DNA from: Ganoderma boninense
Lineage: Eukaryota; Basidiomycota; Agaricomycetes; Polyporales; Polyporaceae
DNA length: 64,000 nucleotides
Direction: 5' to 3'
Assembly: GCA_002900995.3 (NCBI GenBank)
Contig: CM035312.1
Coordinates: 3,058,602-3,122,601, forward strand
The translations under genes and the position numbers were made by a program. Shown here piece after piece: positions 35,030-47,475 of the stretch. Below the pieces are notes generated by a model. The model was not told where the DNA came from, did no database searches, and worked only from the letters and a program-made list of their open reading frames with translations. The first letter of the stretch is position 1. Every line of letters begins with the position of its first letter.

Positions 35030-35911
35030 CGTAGTGGACGGTGAGGAAGACACGAAACTCGACGAGCACAAACCGTGGCACGCGTTGGGTCGCGCGTCTC
35101 GCAAGATCACGTGGTCATGTGCGCGCCTATCTCCGACATCTACTTACTCCTCCAGCCCTGGCAGAAATGGGCCGACCACGACTCAAAAATAGTTGCACAA
35201 TAAACAAAAATAGAGGTACGATGAATTACATGGCCGGTATGTACTGTTCTACTGTGACTTGAAGTCGTTGATCCTCTCAGCTGCTCTTCGGAGTTGTATG
35301 AAGTTAACGCCCACGTCAGGATCACCGCATGGTGCACTCTACACGGTTCACGCCAATGCAGGAGATGGATTAGGCATACAATAATATCCATGTGATGTGC
35401 ACAGTAGCTATAGGTACGTACAGCCACCGTTGGTTTGAAGACTTTGGTGCCTCATAACGTCTACTCATTCTTCGCCAGCACATTGCCCAGCGGGCCGAAG
35501 GATGGCCCAGATGCCCCGCTTATGTCGACTGACCGACAACTCCTGACACTTCCCAGTTAGTCCTCTGCCTCGTCAGTGAGTACTAGAATGCTGTCTTCGC
35601 TCACATCAATGAAGGATTTCCTCATGTGACTGCTCTTCTTGATTGTCGTACTTAGGATCAGACCAGGGAGATGATGGATACGAAGCCTTCTCGGCAAGCT
35701 TCAGGGCAAACCTCCCGCTGCAGGCCTTCCACGCGTCACGCTGGGCTCCATGTATACAGCGAAGTGCGCCATGTGATGGATTGCATTCGCTTCCCTGCGT
35801 ACACCTACGGCCCGGCTGTCCTATAAACTCGCCGAGACATTACCGTATGCATCTCCATAAATACTCCGATTCTTGATGGGACATCCCCTTCGACATCTCG
35901 GCACTGTCGAC
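35030..35911. other. Intergenic region upstream of divergent NDC1 and GH95 genes
   Basis: No gene recognised. Frames up to 95 residues occur without motifs. Confidence 0.4.
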
Positions 35912-38900
35912 ATGCTCTCTCGACGAGTTAGGTCGGCCCTCGTCCTCGCTGGGCTTACCATCTCCGCGGTCGTTGCAGCGCCTCCAGGCTTTCCTGCCTC
36001 GGGCAATGGCCTCTGGTTCAATGAACCCGGTCGCGGCTTCGACTTCTGGGCGGATGATTGGCTGCCCGTTCGGGAACGGCTACCTCGCAGGTCAGTTCAA
36101 TGACGTGATACTGGGCCATCCCTTCTGACGATCTGTCCATAGCGATGGTCAATGGGCAGACTGCGCAGGAAGTCACTCAGCTGAACATCGAGTCTCTCTG
36201 GTCCGGGGGTCCATTTCAATATCCAGTACGCGTATGGGCTTCCAGATAGTACACATCGCGTATTGATGACCTTCGGTCTGGCTAGGACTACAATGGGGGG
36301 AACAAGATGCCTTCCGAACAACAGACTGTTGCGCAGGAGATGCAGACCATCCGACAAACTATCTTCGACAGCCCAGGCGGGACCATCGACAGTGCTTCTC
36401 TTTTCCGTTAAGTTTTGGTTGGGGCTTACGACGGGTTCCAGGCATTGTGGAGCTGACCAACGGTATTACCGGGTACGGTATGTCGGAATCCGAGCGCGGC
36501 ACTCAGTAAGAAGACTTTGTGTGCTGAAAGACTGCATTCTTTAGGCTCGTATGTCGGTGCCGGATATCTCCTTGCCACTCTCGACCTGAATGGCGACTTC
36601 TCGAACTTTGTACGATGGCTCGATATGGACACTGCTGTGCAGCGCACCTCCTGGGTCCAAGGGAACAGCTCGTTCTTGCGGTAAGCCCCTTTGAACAAAT
36701 AATCATTGCCAAAGGAGAGGTCCATTAACACCCGAGGACCGCAGCGAGACGTTCTGCTCTCATCCAACGCAGGCATGCGTCCAGCACATCAACACCACCA
36801 CGTCGAGCACCCTCCCCGCCCTGACCTACGCGTACTCCATCGACCCCGAACCGGGGCTTCCCACCCCGACCGTCTCCTGCTTCGACAGCTCGACGCTGAA
36901 AATCACCGGCACGGCATCGAGCCCAGGCATGGCCTTCGAGCTGCTCGCGCGAGTCAGTGCGAGCGGCACCAACGCTTCCGTCGTGTGCACCCCCGTGCCG
37001 GCAGACGCACAGAACAACGCCACGATCAGCGTCCGCGGCGCGAGTGCATCCTGGGTCACCTGGGTCGGCGACACGAACTACGACGCGGACGCCGGAGACG
37101 CCGCGCACGGGTTCTCGTTCGAGGGCGCGGACCCGCACGACGCGCTCGTCGCGCGCCTCGGCCCCGCCACGGCGACGACGCCATCGGCCTACGCAGATAT
37201 CCTTGCGGCGCACGTCGCGGACTACGCGCAGCTGATGGGAAAGTTCCGGCTCGACCTTGGCCAGAACCCTGACCTCGACACGCCGACGGACGAGCTGCGC
37301 GAAGCGTACCAGACGGACGTGGGCGATACTTATCTGGAGTGGCTGGTGTTTAATTTCGGGAGGTACCTCCTCGCCGGCAGCGCGAGGGGCACCTTGCCTG
37401 CGAACCTGCAGGGCAAGTGGGGCAAAGACGCAGGCAATCCCTGGGGAGCGGATTACCGTGCGTACTCTAGGACCGACGGACGTGACGGTTCAAGCTGAGG
37501 AGTTTTTTTTTTATACAGACGCGAATATTAACCTTCAGATGAATTACTGGTTCGCGGAGCTTACAGACATGGACGTGGTCCAATCGCTGTTCGACTTTGT
37601 CGAGGTCCGTGTCCTTATAGGCCTGGGGTTGTCTGTATCATTGGCGCTGACTGCTCAACGAAACAATGCAGAAAACGTGGGCTCCTCGCGGCTCGTTGAC
37701 GGCGCAGTACTTGTACAATATATCCGAAGGATGGGCAACGCATGACGAGGTTCGTGCTTTCGTCTCTACAACGTTCCTTTGGCTTCCCCTGAAGTCTGAC
37801 CCCTTATCTTTCAGATGAACGTACGTTCTGAAGGGTTTCATTGCGGTAGCAGAGCTCTGGAACTGTAACCGCGTCTCTTCTAGATCTTCGGCCATACTGG
37901 GATGAAGCAAGGTGGGGGTACAACGTCCGCTGCGGCGGACTACCCAGGTACGTCGATATATTATTTACGGATTGAGGAATTTCTACTCACTTCTGCTAAC
38001 CAGAGGCAAACGCATGGATGGTATGCCATAAAGCCCCGCCCTTGAATCTGTGGCTAACTTGCTCTCCTAGATGGTTCATGTCTGGGATCATTTCGATTTC
38101 ACACAGGACCTCGAGTGGTTCAAGGAGCAGGGATGGCCTCTTCTAAGGTAAGATATCCGTCTCCATTCCCTCCGTCACAACAGCGCTTAACTCAAAGGAC
38201 CATCGTAGGGTGCCGCCCAATTCCACCTGCAGAAACTCGTTCCGGATGACCACTTTAACGATTCGACGCTCGTCGTGATCCCATGCAACTCTCCCGAGCA
38301 GGCGCCGATTACTCTAGGCGAGCACTAACCTCATTCTGCTATAAAGGACATGAGCTGAGACAATTTGCAGGTTGTGCCCACTCGCAGCAGGTCATCTGGC
38401 AGCTGTTCAATGCCATCGACAAGGGATTCCCCGCCTCCGGCGATACGGATATCGCCTTTCTGAATGGTACGTCGGTCCGCCGCTCGTCCCCGTCAAGGCA
38501 GCCTTGGCATGCGGCTCATGTGTCCTCCCATCCCTGCAGAGGTCCGCACCAAGCGTGCACAGATGGACAAGGGCATTCACATCGGGTCCTGGGGCCAGCT
38601 TCAAGGTCAGTCTCGCCCTCTCTCCCGCAACCTTCCCTGCCTCTCTGACAGTTCCGAACCACATACACGCAGAATGGAAGGTGGACATGGACTCGCCCAC
38701 GGATACGCACCGCCACCTCTCCCACCTCGTCGGCCTGTACCCGGGATACGCCATCAATGGCTACGACTCGGCCGTGCAGCAGACCCGCGCGAACTACACA
38801 CACGATGAGGTCGTCGCCGCCGCGACGACAAGCCTCATCCACCGCGGGAACGGCACCGGGCCCGACGCCGACTCGGGCTGGGAGAAGGTCTGGCGCGCGG

Positions 38901-39468
38901 CGTGCTGGGCACAGCTCGCGAACGCGAGCGTGTTCTACCACGAGCTCTCGGTGCGACCCGCTTGAATGCCATTCACATCGTCTTGTGCTCTAACCCCAGG
39001 TGCCTGTTGCGGCAGTACGCCCTCGAGCGCAACTTCGCGCCGAACCTGTTCAGCCTCTATTCGGCGGGTCCGGGTGCGATCTTCCAGATCGACGCCAACT
39101 TCGGCTTCGCCGCCGCGCTTCTTGTACGTGCACTTTGTACCCTTCGCATGGGTCCTTTCTTTTCTGACCCGTGCTACTCATGGCAGAACGGTCTGGTCCA
39201 AGCCCCCGACGTCGCGTCGACATCTGACATCTACGACGTCTTCGTCCTCCCCGCGCTCCCCGCCAACTGGCCGAGCGGCTCCATCCAGAACGCGCGCATC
39301 CGTGGAGGCCTCGGGATCAGCTTCTCCTGGGATGGTTCAGCGTTGACGTCGTTGGAGGTCGTCTCGGCGGGTACTGTGGCGGTCGGGAGGCGGATCCGAT
39401 TCTGGCACGAGGGGAAGGTCATCAGGGAGCTCATAGCTGCGCCGGGTATGAACGTAAAACTGATCTGA
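35912..39468 (+). CDS. Secreted GH95 alpha-L-fucosidase with two internal frame breaks
   Basis: Eighteen exons total 2,520 coding bases (~839 residues). A signal peptide (MLSRRVRSALVLAGLTISAVVA) precedes the GH95 start GNGLWFNEP. Later landmarks are GNGYLAAMVNGQ, QLNIESLWSGGPF, LPANLQGKWG, YHANINLQMNYWFAEL, NIFGHTGM, WDHFDFTQD, CNSPEQ, SPTDTHRHLSHLVGLYPG and QIDANFGFAAALL. In the family a Glu next to SPE, the Asn pair in the NxN motif and an Asp in QIDxNFG are catalytic; all are present. It would release fucose from plant or animal glycans outside the cell. Two breaks remain: exon 1 (35912-36090) has one base too many between WLPV and GNGYLAA (~36070), and exon 12 (38071-38147) is one base short before GAAQFHL. 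Exon 9 is only 6 nt (37815-37820). Intron 13 (38318-38370) has a GC donor. The gene is a young pseudogene or an active gene with assembly errors. Confidence 0.85.
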
Positions 39469-39751
39469 GGACTGTGCGTGAAATACCAGATATACATATA
39501 CGAACGGCCAGTGAACTCCAGAGGACGAGCGTCGCCTTCCATGACATACACATACAGGGAGATCCGGTCCGTCCTGAGCGCTAGCCTTCAAGGGTTGGCT
39601 GAGAGCAGATTAGCCGCCACTCCTGACATAAGCGTCACATACACGCTGAAGCGCTGAAGTTGTTCCTGTCAACCACCGTCTCAATCCTCCCTCACCTGAA
39701 CGTCATAACCCCTGGCCCTCTTTTAATCTCACCATTTCGAGTCTATTTATC

Positions 39752-40459
39752 ATGGACAATAATGACGAATGGATGGTCGACGACCCTAATTCACCGGAGG
39801 CATTTCGAAACGAAGCTCAAGCAGCGGTGAGTCGCATAAGGTAAATGCGCATGTGAGGCTTGGCACTAACATGTCTACACATGTAGAAGTGGAGGAAGCT
39901 TATGGAGAAGAAGCCTCCAAAAGATTCTCTCCGGCGAACGCTCATCCCGAAACGCGGCCAGACTCCGCCGTTATATCGATACGGGTTCCCTTACACCCAG
40001 CAGTACGCCCTCGACTACGCGCGCCGCCACCACCTCAAATTGAAACTCATTGACGAAGATATCGACGCGTTTGGTGGACGTGAAGAGCTAGACTTTGCCG
40101 ATGTTGACGACACCTGGCTCCAAGAACGCGACTCATGGGTGTTCGCGATGGGTGTCTCGCGAAGTCTGATGTTGCGGGACCTCAGTCAGCGATGTGGGTT
40201 CTCGCTCGATGCCGGGAGACCTTTCTCCCTCGAATGGGACGGTATCATTTCTCTCTGGTCGAACTACACTATTGAGGAGCGCTATATGGCGTGCCCAGAC
40301 CACGAGGAGGTGCTCCGCGTGTTGGAAGAAGCGATGAATGAGGTTGAGGGCCACGACTCTAAGGTTCAATGGTGGTTTGACTGGAACAACGACCTTGTAT
40401 GTCCTGTGTGCTCTATTGCCTAGTCCATCTGATGACCATTTGCGCAGGGAGCCATTTAG
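39752..40459 (+). CDS. Uncharacterised protein, paralogue B of a local pair
   Basis: Three exons (39752-39826, 39887-40396, 40448-40459) give 198 residues. The middle exon has exactly the same length (510 nt) as in the gene at 20396-21101, and the third exon again codes only GAI-stop. Introns are 60 and 51 nt with strong GTGAGT and GTATGT donors. The N-terminal exon differs most between copies (here acidic, MDNNDEWMVDDPN). It starts only 283 bp after the GH95 stop. Shared blocks (TPPLYRYGFP, FGGREELDFADVDD, EWDGIISLWSNYTIEER) suggest a folded domain under constraint. Function unknown. Confidence 0.82.
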
Positions 40460-41627
40460 TTCCTTGGCACTCCCTAACAGCCTTTGTACTCCCCGCATAC
40501 AAATCCAGAGATTTTGTCGTTATTGTTTTTGTACGCATATCGTTTCGCACCGTGACTGTGTATCATCCCTCACTGCTACAATAATTGCAGCATGCCTTTA
40601 TGCTTACGTATTATCTTGACCATGACCTAGTCTTCTTTGAGTGTAAATTAGATCGTGGGACTCTTACTGTTATGGATCCTAGTATGTGTGAGCCACTGGC
40701 CGCGCCGAAAGCCCGCGCGATCCCCGGATCAATGTTGATAAAACATAGGTCGTAACACCGAGACACGCACTGTAGCGTGCAACAACAAGTTCCACCGCCC
40801 TTTGCATACTCAAGATTTACGAATGCAGGAACTTCAAACAACCTGCCCCGAAATCTCAACAGCTTCCATGACAGTGGCATGAGGTGCGAGGCGCAGAGGA
40901 TGGGGCGACAGGCATCGAAGCCTTGGACTTCTGCGGTGGCGGACAACAGGTCCTTTAGGCGGCGCCATGACGGGTAGCCGCAACTTGGAGGTCGATGGGC
41001 AAGGAGAGGAGTAAGAGACACTTCTAGTCTAGTTGGTGAGCGTCCCTAAGGAAGAAAGCTAATGACCTACCCTTGAAGTTGCAAGAGAGCCACTGACGAT
41101 TGGATAAAGACGGAGATTCAGAATGAAAGCCAGGATCCGGGTTCCATGTTGGCCCGTGATCTCCCTTTCCTCGGTCGCAAGTTAGCCGTTTTTTTGGTAA
41201 TTTGGAAAGAACCAGAACCTTCCCATTTCATCTGGGGGTAAAATTTCATCTGGCACTCAAACACTGTACTTACTGATATTGTTTACGTACGAAGTGCAGA
41301 CATTGAGCAGTCGCTGGTGGCTATCTGAAGAGTTTGGATCGATCGGTTGTTCTGACTCCGTTCTACCGTAGGCTCGACTTCGCTTGTATGAACCCTGTAA
41401 AATAAGTGATGCGTTGACAATTGTAGCAGCTTTGAAAGCGAGAACTGTTGGTGGTTGCCAGAGATCTCTCAAGGCAGACCTACGGACGAGATTCACCCAT
41501 GCACTGAACAAGCTCTGCAAGGATGATGGCAGATACCAGGAATTCTGAGGATGGCATAAAGGTGGCCAACTGAGCGATGGTATGATTTGTATACGTAATC
41601 GGAGCGACGAATCTAATCCTCGCCACG
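40460..41627. other. Non-coding stretch before the GH95 fragment
   Basis: I see no gene or named repeat here. Confidence 0.4.
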
Positions 41628-41850
41628 GTGCGACTGATTTCAATGCCGTTCATATCGTCTCGTGCTCTAACCCCGGTGCCTGTTGCTGGCAGTACGCCCT
41701 CGAGCGCAACTTTGCGCCGAACCTGTTCAGCCTCTACTCGGCCGGCCCTGGTGCGATCTTCCAGATCGACGCCAACTTCGGCTTCGCCGCCGCGCTTCTT
41801 GTACGTGCATGCACTTTGTACCCTTCGCAGGGGCCCCTTCTTAGCTGACG
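41628..41850 (+). pseudogene. GH95 fragment 1 (penultimate exon and flanking intron)
   Basis: It is near-identical to 38951-39165 of the full GH95 gene: the intron before exon 17, exon 17 (YALERNFAPNLFSLYS through QIDANFGFAAALL) and the start of the next intron. Homology begins essentially at the 5' splice site and stops inside the following intron, where it is joined to a block also found at 48218. The last exon is absent, so this cannot be translated into an enzyme. Confidence 0.9.
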
Positions 41851-42215
41851 TCACAACGGTAAAAACGAAAAAAGTGCAATGATACGCCATGTAATAAGGC
41901 CTTTCTCTTGAAGAGGGACGGAGCGTTCGCCGACTTCGGCCTGAACCTTGGAGCCGAGCAATAGAACAGGAGCCCCGCTCATCGAGAGGCCATACCGCCA
42001 TGGAGTGCCACGAGAGTGAAGGGCATAGAGAAGAGAGGGTGCCGAGAGACGCAGTGCAGGTCCAGGATTAGGATTTCTTGGACGAAATGCAAGACGGAGG
42101 GCAGTGGCAAGAGTTGAGGACTCGGAAGCGAATCATAGGTGAGGGCGAGGGCGAGTCTTCAATCTTGGGGTTGTTGTGTAGCTGTGAGTCTCGGAGGCCC
42201 GAGCTTTTGCTCATT
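41851..42215 (+). repeat. Duplicated flanking block, copy 1
   Basis: About 360 bp highly similar to 48218-48573, in the same orientation relative to a GH95 fragment. It starts TCACAA(C/T)GGTAAAAACG in both. No coding motif recognised on either strand. Confidence 0.85.
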
Positions 42216-43130
42216 AACTCATTAGTCGGCCACGGCGTTGCCCGGGCATTAGGCGCTACCTATTCCGCGCGGCCGCGCGGCCTTTCAGCTTTCTTCCTCA
42301 TTGTCACCATCACCACATATCTCGCAAACAGCATGGCACTCAGTATGGAAATCCACGAGACAAGGTAACGTTTATATTCTTCCATCGGTTTACCTGTACA
42401 TGCGTTTTTTGAAAAGTGACTCCTCTTCCGCTTCTGCCGCATCAGGAAAACGCTGAACATTTATTGCAGCCAGTCAGTGCCATCCAGAGTGATGGCGCCC
42501 TGGAGACGCCCCCCAAATTGACAGAGACAGGCCGGTCCGACAGTGCCGCACTGGAGCCGCCCTTCTCCAGACTCAGGAGTGTCTCCATCTGGAACGCGAT
42601 GTCTCCATCCAGTCAGGAATAGAACCTGAGCCTCCATAGAATTGTTTATAGAGGTCTGATCGGGACACAAAATGTATTTGCCCTCGCAACCCATGATCGC
42701 GCTTTCAAAACACGAAGGGGTAGCTACTCAGCCAATGTAAGGTGGAATAGCAGGACTGCCGAGCTGCGGTGATGATTGTTTTCAGCAAGTGCAGCTCGTT
42801 GCATCTGTCAAATTTCTGCAAAACCACACTTTGATTTCGTTCTTGATTTGAGCCGCTTAATACTTCTGATTGTTTGCACAATCCAGAGTTGAATTCTTGT
42901 GCCGAGATTCCAGCGCTTGGGGTAGTGGGCGAGAAGACACAGTGCAATTCATCAGAGCCTAAGCAACGAGTTAACGAGTATACAGAAAAGATTGTGGGGC
43001 AAATGATTAGACTATAGGAATAAAGGATGGGTAACGTATGGGTGTACGACAAGCAGGCAGTGGTTGCATGGGGCAACCGTAGTGAGGGTACACCATGAAC
43101 TCGGAGTAGTATCTGTGAAGACGACAGCCT
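42216..43130. other. Non-coding stretch
   Basis: Lies between the duplicated block and the DUF6532 gene. I could not identify the left terminal repeat of the transposon whose genes follow. Confidence 0.4.
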
Positions 43131-45494
43131 ATGCGGCACCATTGTGTTCGCTCCCTTCTCCCTGATTGTGAGCGTACAGGGAAGGGTCGAGTATGGGATG
43201 GACATGGCTGGCTTCGGAGGACTCACCAGGCTCAGTGCCCGCTAGTAGCTGGTGGTGTGGCGAGTCAGCCTGGTTGCGGGATGGTCGCCCGCCATCCAGG
43301 GCAAATGTATCGTCCTGGTCGTCCTCACAGTTACCCGGATTGAAAGCTGTACCGCTCAGCTCGAGCTCTGGCTCGCGGATCTCGATTTCCCCCGAGAAGT
43401 TGAGCGGGCCGGCGGGAGTGCCAACGACATCACCTAGTTTGGCCTTCATTAGCTCGAACTCACGTAGCAGCTCATCATCTTGAGTGAGATCGATGATGGC
43501 CTCTGCGTGATCCACTTCTTCTGTGCAGCCAGCATGAAGTCTATAGGAAATCACGTCAACACAGCTATCATCTTTGCATCCGAAGGGACTCACAGCGCTA
43601 GCTTGAATTGTTCCCTGCGGTATGTACGCCAGGACTGTTGCATGAGACTCGCGTCGAACTGTTCAAGCGCATCGAGGTACTGGTCAAATACTGAGTAGTA
43701 ATTGCTGGAGAACCGCCGGGGGAGCCTACGACCGGTTTCCCACTTCTGAAGCCCATGGTGAACCTACATCATCATAGCATGAGCAGAAGATGAGAACATG
43801 TGACGAAACAGACGGTGATACCAAAGGGAGGATACATACACACGTCAATACAAGTGCAATGAGCTCGTGAGATATTATCTTGAAATGGGACTGGAAGAGA
43901 CAGCCCAGCGCGTTGCTGTTGCTAAAGAAGACCTCGGATACAACCTCCCAGATGAACGGATGTTGGAACCGGCCGCTCATCTGGTCAGGTTTCTACAGTA
44001 TAACACTCAATTCAGTCGCACCGTCGTCGATGCGTGACATGTACCCATACCTCAAAATGAAAAACGCTCTTGGCCAAGAGCGTCTTCACTGCGGTCTTGT
44101 TTTGTTCGATCTCGGCTGGGGAGCGGGGTGCTCTGATGAGTCCGTACGCTTCCGGAAGCCGGGCATTGACAGCTTTGACAACTCGCGAGCGAATATTGCA
44201 ATCCTCGGTTTGAAGCTGGGTTTGGACGGAGCTGTCAATACGCCGGTGACATGGAATGAAAGAGAGCTTCGTACTTACCAACTTGAGGTCCTCGCCAGTT
44301 AGAGTGTAAAACGTCACCGGCAACTCCATGCAGTCCAGGGCATTGGAGAACTCTGCTTGGATCGTGGCCTCTCGATCTTCAGGAGACGGGAAAGGATTTT
44401 GGGTAGCGAACCTGACTTGTAATAGGTGCCCGGTAAGGCGCATTGCCCAGTAGAGCGATCAATTGGAACGATAGTGCTTGTAACGTAGGCGCGATGCATT
44501 GGAGGCATCCTTCTTGAGTGCACGGCGTAACGCACGAGCGACTTGCTGATCCGCGTCGTCTGGAAATGCCTCGGTCGAGGTGCGCTTGTGCGAAGGCTGA
44601 AGGTGGGCAGTCAAGTTGTCCGCCATCCTGGAAGGCGGACACATTGTCGGTGCTTGGGCAGATGGCGATGCTGGTCTCGACGTACAGATGTTGTGTTAAG
44701 ACCGCCCTCCAGGTTACCAGACAAATATCAATTTACTTACAAGTCTCGTGGTGTCCTCCAGCGGGAGGCGCTGACAGCCTCCGAGTCGGTGTGGTAACTT
44801 CGGCGGGGGCCTGGCCAAGCGCAGGTATCTGGCCCCGAATGTGCTCCAGCGAGGGCCGCTCATTAGGCACGGTACGAAGAACTGCCGAGAACTGGTGCGG
44901 TAGAATTGGTGAGCAGTCTTGAGATGCTGCGGTAATGAATTGACGCACGGTACTAGTCCCCTGGCTTTGTGGTGAACGCGATGCGGGGGCCTGGTTCTTG
45001 CCTGTTGACTTGCGAGATTGACGTGGGGCGGAGTCTTCAGAAAAGTCACCATCTTCTTCGTCGTCCACACCCTCCTGCTGACAAAGGTCTTCCATGGTCA
45101 CATCCTCGTCATCTTCATCGTTGTCAGAGAAAAGGCCGTTGTTGTGCGGGATGACAAGGTCAGAAGACCGTAAGTTCTTGCCAATGGCTAGTATTTGTCA
45201 GCTTAAAACCAAATTCAGAGGAGCGCAGGGGTAGAACTTGCCTGGGGGCATCTTCTCTGTAAGCTGGACACGCCTCGTGGACGGTGGCCGTGTTGAAACA
45301 CAAGTTGCTCTCAGGCTCCCGCCGCATCCTCTTCGTTTCCCTCGAGTCGTCGGGGCCCGCGACGAATAGGTAGGCGATACATTCTCCTTCCCGGTATGCT
45401 GATCTTCTGTTTCTGAGGTACGCGACTGACCTCCACTGGATGCCTGTGCCGTTGCACCACCGCGAGAGCTGGCACGCGAGGGTCGTCCGACCAT
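43131..45494 (-). CDS. DUF6532-type protein of a partial Plavaka transposon (element A)
   Basis: A multi-exon gene starting MVGRPSRASSRGG. It has a long disordered, acidic and Ser/Pro-rich N-terminal half, including an acidic run NDEDDEDVTMEDL. The C-terminal domain reads LLQVRFATQNPFPSPEDR, then GRFQHPFIWEVVSEVFFSNS and SHELIALVLTCV, the pattern of the uncharacterised basidiomycete domain DUF6532. The tail from about 43600 down to the stop is acidic. Intron 1 uses a GC donor with perfect context (AG|GCAAGT, near 45240). The central splice near 44450 could not be settled, so damage there is possible. It is head-to-head with the element A transposase, about 320 bp apart. Function unknown; the same pairing recurs in element B. 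Confidence 0.7.
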
Positions 45495-45814
45495 GGCTTC
45501 AAAATGCAGATGGTTAGAAAGCAGGTTAGTACAGGTCAAGGTAAGACGAGTACAGACCTGATTAGGCGAACATATAATGGGAAGTAGAGGCAGGGTAAAG
45601 ACGGGAAAATAAATGCACAGTGTCGATGTCTGCAGTGTTGAAGTTGCCAGGAGATCCATGGACGGGACTGCGTGGTTACATAAGCTCGCCATTCGAACGG
45701 AACCAGACCATCGATGGAATGTGGAGCGTCGACAGCATGAATTTGATAAAGTTCTCTCCCTTCTTCGTAACTCCAGAACGCGGTTCTATTGCAGTAGTCT
45801 ACCTGTGCTTCACA

Positions 45815-47375
45815 ATGCCTGCTACGCGCCGTGATCCTAGAATCCATTCAGCTCTTGCCCCCCCTTCACCCATCCGCCTTCGAGCCTCGAACGCTGAGCA
45901 ACAACGCACCTCTTCTACTCGATTCAACTTGAACCCCCCACGCTCCGAAGAGGAACTTTCCATCCCCCAAGGAAGAAGCATCGACATGGCTGTCGACACG
46001 CCACTGGAAGTTCCTTCTCACCACCAATGCCTTAGTCCTAGGAGAATCGGCGCCGGTGGACTCCCACCACGTTTGCAGAAACATTCTCTTGACGGGAGGT
46101 GCTTCATGTTTGAGTCCGCAGGGAAGTCTCTCGGAACTGCACGCACTGTCTTCGAGATTGAGCGAGACAAGAGAAGAGCCTGCTAGGAACCAGACCATGC
46201 ACCTTTCCATAGCGCTGATGAATGGATTACGGCCAAATGGATATCGGACAGCGGATTGTCCCAGGCAGATACAGATCGCTTTCTAAAGGGCCCAATGGTG
46301 CGTGCTGCTTCAGTTACCCTCTCTTCATTCGCTTCAGCCAATTATGTTGGAATATAGGCCACACACTGTCGACAGTCAGCACCACATCTGTACGGTGCAT
46401 TCAATGACAACAAGTCGTACCTGAAGACTGTCGACAAGATCTCTGCCGCTCAGGCCCTGTGGAGCCTTCTCGAAATCACTGTCAAAGGCGACCTCTGTGA
46501 CTCCCAAGGCCAGCCAATGACCCAGATGCTCGATTTCTGGCTTCGAAACCCAGTCGATCTAGTAACAGAGCTCCTCGGGAATCCTGAATTTGTGAATGAC
46601 CTTAGCTTCGCCCCTTATCGTGAGCACATCGACGTACTCACTGAAAGGCTGCAAAATGTGGAGACTGACGAGGATCGCGAGCGTGTGATTGAAGAGATGG
46701 CGTCAGCAGAGTGGTGGGAACGAGTGCAGGTTAGTACGGCAGTGGTCGTTTAACAGGCAAAGTATTCAACATGCTTCTCCGACAGGCCAAGCTCTCCGAA
46801 CGGATCCCGCATGCCACTATAGCCCCCGTTATCCTCGCATCCGACAAAACCCAGTTGTCGACGTTCAGTGGTGACAAGCAAGCGTGGCCTGTGTACCTGA
46901 CAATTGGTAACATCGACAAGAGCGTACGCCGTCAGCCATCCCGCCGTGCAGTTGTACTCCTTGGATACCTACCAGCGGAGAAACTCACCTGTTTCTCTGA
47001 AAGCAAACGTGCACTTGCTGCCTACCAGCTCTTCCATTATGCTATGGCACGCCTACTCGAGCCTCTCGTTGTTGCGGGCCAAGATGGCGTCCAGATGACT
47101 TGTGCGGATGGGAACGTTCGCCTCGTCTTTCCCCTCCTCGCTGCCTACATCGCGGACCACCCAGAGCAGGCCCTTGTGTGCTGCACCAAGGAAAACCGCT
47201 GTCCCACCTGCATTGTTGATCGCGACTGCAGAGGCGACTTCGTCCCGAGCCCCCTCCGAAATCCCAAAGAGACTCTCGACACTCTTCGTGACCCTGACGC
47301 CGAGGACTTTCAGTCTTGGGGCTTGCGCGACATTCCCGATCCCTTCTGGGCGAACCTGCCATACGCGAACATCTT
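45815..47375 (+). pseudogene. Plavaka-type transposase, N-terminal part (element A), cut by assembly gap
   Basis: From the ATG at 45815 a low-complexity N-terminus leads through introns into LDFWLRNPVDLVTELLGNPE and ASAEWWERVQ. After an intron ending near 46785 comes ILASDKTQLSTFSGDKQAWP and VYLTIGNIDKSVRRQPSRR, the hallmark block of Plavaka transposases (a CACTA-like group of basidiomycetes). CCTKENRCPTCIV and DPFWANLPYANIF follow. The frame is open up to the run of N. After the gap the sequence is unrelated (GH95), so the C-terminal half is missing or misplaced. It differs clearly from the element B transposase, so the two are separate subfamilies. Confidence 0.8.
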
Positions 47376-47475
47376 NNNNNNNNNNNNNNNNNNNNNNNNN
47401 NNNNNNNNNNNNNNNNNNNNNNNNNNNNNNNNNNNNNNNNNNNNNNNNNNNNNNNNNNNNNNNNNNNNNNNNNNN
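47376..47475. other. 100-N assembly gap
   Basis: Exactly 100 N, the usual placeholder for a gap of unknown size. The junction between transposase and GH95 fragment across it is therefore unproven. Confidence 0.99.
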
